Source: Parvularcula bermudensis HTCC2503
GTDB lineage: Bacteria > Pseudomonadota > Alphaproteobacteria > Caulobacterales > Parvularculaceae
Direction: 5' to 3'
Assembly (NCBI RefSeq): GCF_000152825.2
Contig: NC_014414.1
Coordinates: forward strand, 620,001 to 684,000
Length of the DNA stretch: 64,000 nucleotides
In this document: piece by piece, positions 59,693-64,000 of the stretch
How the letters are laid out: each line of letters opens with the position of its first letter
Position numbering within the stretch: position 1 is the first letter of the stretch
Notes under the pieces: model-generated
Seen by the model: the letters and a program-made list of their open reading frames with translations, nothing else
What the model was told of the DNA's origin: nothing
The model's database searches: none
Program-made: the position numbers and the translations under genes

Positions 59693-60634
59693 ATGACCGA
59701 CCCCATCGCCCCGGCGGCACAAAATAATGCCCTGATTAAGGATGCAACCATCGAGACATTTCAGGCGGACGTCCTCCAGGCCTCGATGTCCGTGCCTGTG
59801 GTCGTCGATTTTTGGGCGAGCTGGTGCGGCCCCTGTCGCCAATTGGGGCCGTTGCTTGAGGCGCAGATCACGGCGCGCGGCGGCAAAATCCTCATGGTCA
59901 AGGTGGACACGGACCAGAACCAACTGCTGGCCCAGCAATTACGTATCCAATCCCTCCCCACCGTCATGGCATTTGTCGGCGGCCAGCCGGTGGACGGCTT
60001 CCAGGGGGCGTTGCCGGATAGCCAAATCGGGCAATTCCTCGACCGCGTGGAACAGATCGCCGCCCAGGCAGGCCTCGGCGGCGGTCAGGGGGAAACGGAC
60101 CCAGAGGCGATGCTCGACGACGCAGAAGCCCTCCTCGATCAAGGCGATGTCGCCACCGCCATGCAGATCTTCGCCGGCGTTGCGGATGCGACCGAAGCGG
60201 GGAGTGATGCGCAAGCTCGCGCCCTCGCGGGCCTTGCCCGCTGCGCCCTATCGGCGGGCAATAAAGACCAAGCCTCAGACATGTTGAAGGCTATTCCGGA
60301 GGAGAAACAATCCCTCCCCGCGGTTTCGCGGGCCCAAGCCCTGCTGGAGCTGGGCGGCAATGCGCCCGATAGCGCAGCGCTTACGGCCGCCCGCGACCGG
60401 GCACAGCAATCCCCCGAGGATCCAGCCGCCCTATTCGCTCTCGGAGAGGCAGAAATCGATAATGGATCGGTGGACGCGGGGATGGACGCGCTACTTAAGT
60501 CTATAGCGCTGGACAAAGACTGGGATGAGGGCGCGGCGCGGCAAAAGTTATTGAAATTGTTCGATGCTTTGCCTCCGACCCATCCATCGGTGAAAACCGG
60601 GCGACGGCGATTGTCGTCCCTCCTCTTTGCCTGA
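59693..60634 (+). CDS. cnoX: Thioredoxin-TPR protein, CnoX-like
   Basis: This 313-aa protein has an N-terminal thioredoxin domain (residues about 15-115) with the active site DFWASWCGPCRQLGPL (CGPC) and the cis-Pro in QSLPTVMAF. TPR-like helices follow (AMLDDAEALLDQGDVATAMQI, ALAGLARCALSAGNKDQA, ALFALGEAEIDNGSVDAGMDALLKS). This is the CnoX/YbbN layout, a chaperedoxin that protects proteins from oxidation and passes them to GroEL. The CxxC form is the redox-active type. Confidence 0.9.
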   Translation: MTDPIAPAAQNNALIKDATIETFQADVLQASMSVPVVVDFWASWCGPCRQLGPLLEAQITARGGKILMVKVDTDQNQLLAQQLRIQSLPTVMAFVGGQPVDGFQGALPDSQIGQFLDRVEQIAAQAGLGGGQGETDPEAMLDDAEALLDQGDVATAMQIFAGVADATEAGSDAQARALAGLARCALSAGNKDQASDMLKAIPEEKQSLPAVSRAQALLELGGNAPDSAALTAARDRAQQSPEDPAALFALGEAEIDNGSVDAGMDALLKSIALDKDWDEGAARQKLLKLFDALPPTHPSVKTGRRRLSSLLFA

Positions 60635-60689
60635 TTCGGCGCCCGCCCCGTTATTCGCGAGGCGGCCACCATGGATCGAAGGGCTCATT

Positions 60690-61349
60690 ATGCCAAAGCG
60701 ATATGAAGGGCGGTTGCCCGAAACGATCGCCTTATTTCCTCTCCGCAGCGCGGTGCTGCTGCCGCGGGCCCGATTGCCTCTCAATATTTTCGAGCCGCGC
60801 TATTTGGCGATGACGGATTACGCCCTCGGTCATCAGCGCTTGGTCGGGATGATCAGGCCCCGGTTCGACGATGACGTCTCGCCGCCCCTTTATTCGGTGG
60901 GATGCGCGGGACGTATTATCTCGTTCTCGGAGACAGGCGATGGCCGCTATCTCATCGAATTAACCGGGGTCAGCCGGTTTCGCTTGATTGAGGACGCCCA
61001 AGACGACCGCGGCTTTCGCAAAGGGGTGGTCGACTGGCAGCCCTTCGTGGCCGATCGCCACGATCCACAAGAAGAGGATCCTGCCCTCAGGGAGCGCGTG
61101 CTGGAACTGCTCGTGCGATTTCTCGACGGGGTCGGCCTCAGCGCCGATTGGGATACGATCGAGGGCGCGTCGGCGGAAACCATCGTGAATTCGGTGTCGA
61201 TGACCTGCCCCTTTGAGCCTGATGAAAAGCAGGCTTTGCTGGAAGCAGAAGGATTGCGACAACGGGCCGAGACTCTCATCGCGCTGATGGAAATGGCGGT
61301 GGCCGACACACCGCAGAAAGAATCAGGACACGGAGGACAATTACAATGA
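60690..61349 (+). CDS. LON substrate-binding domain protein
   Basis: This protein of about 219 aa starts best at the ATG at 60690 ([19 protein letters not shown]); an in-frame TTG at 60627 overlaps cnoX but adds a Pro-rich stretch. The LON N-domain is visible: [72 protein letters not shown]. There is no ATPase or protease part. The role is unknown. It overlaps the Trm112-like gene by 4 bp. Confidence 0.9.
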   Translation: MPKRYEGRLPETIALFPLRSAVLLPRARLPLNIFEPRYLAMTDYALGHQRLVGMIRPRFDDDVSPPLYSVGCAGRIISFSETGDGRYLIELTGVSRFRLIEDAQDDRGFRKGVVDWQPFVADRHDPQEEDPALRERVLELLVRFLDGVGLSADWDTIEGASAETIVNSVSMTCPFEPDEKQALLEAEGLRQRAETLIALMEMAVADTPQKESGHGGQLQ

Positions 61350-61537
61350 CGACTGTCGATGCCCCAGACCCGAAACTCTTGACCCTCTTAGTGTGTCCCG
61401 TCAGCCGCGGACCACTGTCCTATGACAAGGAAATGGGGGAGCTCGTCTCGGCAAAGGCGCGTCTTGCCTATCCAATCCGCAACGGCATCCCGATCATGCT
61501 GGAGGCGGAGGCCCGCCGCCTAGACGATCCGGCCTGA
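61346..61537 (+). CDS. Trm112-like (YcaR) protein
   Basis: This 63-aa protein has the Trm112/YcaR fold: [44 protein letters not shown]. The single Cys (CPVSRGPL in place of CPxCKGxL) means the usual zinc pair is not complete. It may help a methyltransferase or protein folding. It forms an operon with the LON-domain gene and cnoX. Confidence 0.88.
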   Translation: MTTVDAPDPKLLTLLVCPVSRGPLSYDKEMGELVSAKARLAYPIRNGIPIMLEAEARRLDDPA

Positions 61538-61624
61538 CGCCGCGCCGATGCTCTAATCCCCCCTTTTACAATGGCTTAACGCTCGGCGGCTTAACCTCTC
61601 ATTCAGCAAGATGGAGAGGTCCTG

Positions 61625-62164
61625 ATGAAGCCCATTTCGTTTCTTCAATTCTGCCTTCCCGTCGTTGTGGGATGCGCCGCGATAAGTTTCGGTCTGCCGC
61701 AAGCAAGCGAAGCCGCCTCAGCCTCGACGCCCGCCTTCACGACGTCGACCACCAGCGCCTCGGGACTGCCGATCCCCCGTTTTGTGGGACTACGGAAGGA
61801 TAGGGTGCGGGCGAGATTTGGGCCGTCCTTCGATTACCCCGTGTCCTACGAATTCTCTATGAAGGGGCTCCCGCTCAAGGTGATCGGTGAAGATCGCGAC
61901 AATATCTGGCGCCGGGTCGAAGACCGCGATGGCCAGCGCATGTGGATCCATCGTTCCATGCTCAGCGCCAATTCCCATGCCGTGGTGCAAGCCCCCGAGG
62001 CGATCTTGAGGACGGGACCGGGGGCGACGAATGCGGCCCGCGCCCGGTTGGCGAACGGGGTCTTCCTCAAGCTTGAGACCTGCGAAGCGGGCTGGTGCCG
62101 CGTCCATGCGGGGGAATATCGCGGCTGGCTACCGGCGACCAGCCTGTGGGGCGCGGACAGCTAA
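61625..62164 (+). CDS. Secreted SH3-domain protein (DUF1058-type)
   Basis: This 179-aa protein has a signal peptide (QFCLPVVVGCAAISFGLPQ, cleavage near SEAA) and two bacterial SH3-like repeats: PRFVGLRKDRVRARFGPSFDYPVSYEF with IWRRVEDRDGQRMWIHRSML, then AILRTGPGATNAARARLANGVFLKLETCEAGWCRVHAGEYRGWLPATSLWG. Such proteins probably bind the cell wall or act in the periplasm. A strong terminator follows 40 bp after the stop. Confidence 0.88.
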   Translation: MKPISFLQFCLPVVVGCAAISFGLPQASEAASASTPAFTTSTTSASGLPIPRFVGLRKDRVRARFGPSFDYPVSYEFSMKGLPLKVIGEDRDNIWRRVEDRDGQRMWIHRSMLSANSHAVVQAPEAILRTGPGATNAARARLANGVFLKLETCEAGWCRVHAGEYRGWLPATSLWGADS

Positions 62165-62203
62165 GCCGCCGGTCCCCACCTCGAGCCAGGCCTTGGACAA
62201 GAT

Positions 62204-62240
62204 CCGGACAGCCTCGACGCTGTCCGGTCTATTTTTTTTT
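62204..62240 (+). terminator. Rho-independent terminator
   Basis: CCGGACAG (62204-62211) and CTGTCCGG (62220-62227) form a perfect 8-bp stem with an 8-nt loop, followed by TCT and A plus nine T residues to 62240. It ends the operon of the SH3 protein gene and separates it from fabA. Confidence 0.93.
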
Positions 62241-62338
62241 GCGTCAATGGGCCGCCGACGCAGGCCCCCGTTGCATTGACCATTTCCGATATCCGCCGTT
62301 ACAAGGTGCGCTATTAATTAAGGGCAGACCCACATTTC

Positions 62339-62887
62339 ATGAGCGAAACGACCCCGACGTCCGAACGGCGACACTCCTACGATAAGGAAGCCTTGATCGA
62401 GTGCGGCATGCACGGTCTGCGCGGTCCGGGAACGGCCCAATTGCCTGTCCCCCCGATGCTGATGTTCGACCGGATCCTCTCGATCACTGAGGATGGCGGC
62501 AAGCATGGTAAAGGCCAGGTCATCGCCGAGCTCGATATCACCCCTGACCTCTGGTTCTTTGAATGCCATTTCCCGGGCGACCCCGTCATGCCCGGGTGCC
62601 TCGGCCTCGATGCCCTGTGGCAGCTTGTGGGCTTCTTCCTGACCTGGGGGGGCAGCCCAGGTCACGGGCGGGCCCTGGGGGCGGGGCAGATCAAATTTTC
62701 CGGTCAGGTCCAACCCTCTGTCAGCCTGGTTCGCTACGAGATCGATATACGTCGCGCAATGCGCGGTCGTCTCATCCTCGGAATCGCAGACGGGGTGATG
62801 TTTGCGGATGACGTGCCTATCTACAAGGCATCGGATTTGCGGGTTGGCCTGTTTAGTCAGGACCAATTGTCGGCAACCGGCCTTTAG
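62339..62887 (+). CDS. fabA: 3-hydroxydecanoyl-ACP dehydratase/isomerase
   Basis: This 182-aa enzyme makes the cis double bond of unsaturated fatty acids in type II synthesis. The signature [20 protein letters not shown] and [14 protein letters not shown] holds the catalytic His (residue about 79) and Asp (about 93). [15 protein letters not shown] follows, then the C-terminal strand region ([28 protein letters not shown]). Length and order with fabB are typical of proteobacteria that use the anaerobic pathway. Confidence 0.96.
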   Translation: MSETTPTSERRHSYDKEALIECGMHGLRGPGTAQLPVPPMLMFDRILSITEDGGKHGKGQVIAELDITPDLWFFECHFPGDPVMPGCLGLDALWQLVGFFLTWGGSPGHGRALGAGQIKFSGQVQPSVSLVRYEIDIRRAMRGRLILGIADGVMFADDVPIYKASDLRVGLFSQDQLSATGL

Positions 62888-62968
62888 GCTTTCCGTTGTC
62901 AACGCCTCGAGGCTTTCGGGGCGATCATAGCACGCCACTTGGCCGTTTTCGGCCCCGAAAGGACTATT

Positions 62969-64000
62969 ATGCGTCGAGTTGTCGTCACGGGCGTCGGGAT
63001 TGTTTCTTCGATTGGCAGCACTGTGAGCGAGGTGCTGGACTCACTCCGCAACGGAAAATCGGGCCTCAGCTTTGCGCCGGAAATGGCGGAGCACGGGTTT
63101 AAAAGCCAGGTTCATGGCCGCCCCCAGATTGATGTGAACGACCTTCTTGGACGGAAAACCCGTCGCTTCATGGGCGAAGGGGCTGCGTGGAACTATATCG
63201 CCATGCGCGATGCCATCGAGGATTCAGGCCTTCGCCCCGAAGAGGTCAGCCACGAGATGACGGGGATCGTGATGGGGTCCGGTGGCCCTTCAACAAAAAC
63301 GATCGTTTCGGCAGCGAACACGACTCTGGAAACAGGCAGCCCCCGGAAGATCGGTCCCTTTGCGGTCCCCAGCGCCATGAGCTCGACCAATTCGGCGACG
63401 CTCGCCGTCCCCTTCGAGATCAAGGGCCTCAACTATTCAATCAGCTCGGCCTGCGCCACCAGCGTTCATTGCGTCGGGCACGCCTATGAGCAGGTTGCGA
63501 TGGGCAAGCAGGACGTTGTCTTTGCCGGCGGGGGCGAGGATCTCGACTGGACCCTGTCCAACATGTTCGACGCCATGGGCGCCATGTCGAGCAAGTTCAA
63601 CGACGTGCCGGAAATGGCCTCCCGCGCCTATGATGCGGCCCGCGATGGGTTCGTGATCGCCGGTGGCGCGGCGACCCTGGTGGTGGAGGCGCTGGACCGC
63701 GCCCTCGCCCGCGGCGCCAAAATTTGGGGTGAGATCACCGGCTACGCCGCAAATTCCGACGGCGTCGATATGGTCATGCCCTCCGGTGAGGGGGCAAGCC
63801 GCTGTATCGCCAAGGCCATTTCGACGGTGAAACAACGCATCGGCTATATCAATACCCATGGCACCGCCACCAAGATCGGGGACAGTCGCGAGGTCGGCGC
63901 GATCAAGGACGTGTTCGGCGACGACATTCCCCCTTTCGGATCCACAAAATCCCTGACCGGCCATTCCCTCGGCGCCGTCGGCGCGCAGGAATTGATCTAC
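62969..64000 (+). CDS. fabB: 3-oxoacyl-ACP synthase I, N-terminal part (runs off the window)
   Basis: 344 codons are visible from the ATG at 62969 (MRRVVVTGVGIVSSIGSTVS). This is the condensing enzyme of unsaturated fatty acid synthesis, the partner of FabA. The catalytic Cys is in SISSACATSVHCVGHAYEQ (about residue 163). The two active-site His lie in YINTHGTATKIGD and TKSLTGHSLGAVGAQE. The gene is in an operon with fabA, 81 bp downstream. Only the last 60 or so residues are missing. Confidence 0.96.
   Translation, partial: MRRVVVTGVGIVSSIGSTVSEVLDSLRNGKSGLSFAPEMAEHGFKSQVHGRPQIDVNDLLGRKTRRFMGEGAAWNYIAMRDAIEDSGLRPEEVSHEMTGIVMGSGGPSTKTIVSAANTTLETGSPRKIGPFAVPSAMSSTNSATLAVPFEIKGLNYSISSACATSVHCVGHAYEQVAMGKQDVVFAGGGEDLDWTLSNMFDAMGAMSSKFNDVPEMASRAYDAARDGFVIAGGAATLVVEALDRALARGAKIWGEITGYAANSDGVDMVMPSGEGASRCIAKAISTVKQRIGYINTHGTATKIGDSREVGAIKDVFGDDIPPFGSTKSLTGHSLGAVGAQELIY

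Overview
The window is 64 kb of an alphaproteobacterial chromosome. The evidence is a fabA-fabB pair, a CnoX-type thioredoxin-TPR protein, alphaproteobacterial-style conjugation genes, and a GAAC-N7-GAAC LexA box. A member or relative of the Parvularculales/Hyphomonadales is a guess only. Two stretches of ordinary chromosome (1-8360 and 58862-64000) flank one large integrated element.

Left chromosome (1-8360): the start of a TonB-dependent receptor with a DUF2946-like protein (possibly copper related), a small membrane protein, a SnoaL-like/MAPEG pair divergent from an HxlR regulator, a DGPF (YCII) protein overlapping an ECF42-type sigma factor, and a DEAD-box RNA helicase. Right chromosome (58862-64000): tRNA-Gly(GCC), a YbaK-type deacylase, CnoX, a LON-domain protein, a Trm112-like protein, an SH3 protein, a clear terminator, fabA and the start of fabB.

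The element (8361-58861, about 50.5 kb) is an integrative and conjugative element (ICE). It sits in the 3' end of tRNA-Gly, whose last 16 bp are repeated at the far end, and its tyrosine integrase lies next to the tRNA. The transfer backbone reads leftward: traG, an RHH protein, trbBCDEJLFGI, then DUF2274 and DUF736 genes. A relaxase, a traF-like peptidase, DUF2840, DUF2285, DUF736, XRE, ParB-like and ArdA genes follow on the other side of a candidate oriT at about 36954-37026. In the predicted transfer polarity ardA enters early and the trb genes last.

Cargo lies in four places. (1) 18.3-22.9 kb: a probable four-gene operon of an HTH protein, an Abi_2/HEPN-like protein, SIR2-APAZ and a short prokaryotic Argonaute, i.e. 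a SPARSA-type defence system with an unusual translationally overlapping HEPN partner. (2) 9.3-13.7 kb: a Phd-like antitoxin, PIN-like toxin and patatin phospholipase, then three unrecognised genes. (3) 13.8-16.1 kb: an SOS-controlled Y-family polymerase with a zinc-ribbon partner and an amber-interrupted SRAP gene. (4) 49.4-57.2 kb: a probable sulfur-acquisition cassette (Rrf2 regulator, two SLC13 permeases, a YezD protein, a TonB receptor and an unknown gene) in which three transcription units share one promoter/operator-like element.

The element carries traces of its history. A 297-bp copy of the Argonaute 3' end lies just inside the left end, so that direct repeats bracket 9.5 kb of cargo. 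Just outside the left end is the 5' end of a second integrase of the same type, which points to an earlier related element at the same tRNA. A P-loop ATPase gene bracketed by matching GTAGCCA box clusters sits between traG and the relaxase like an inserted cassette.
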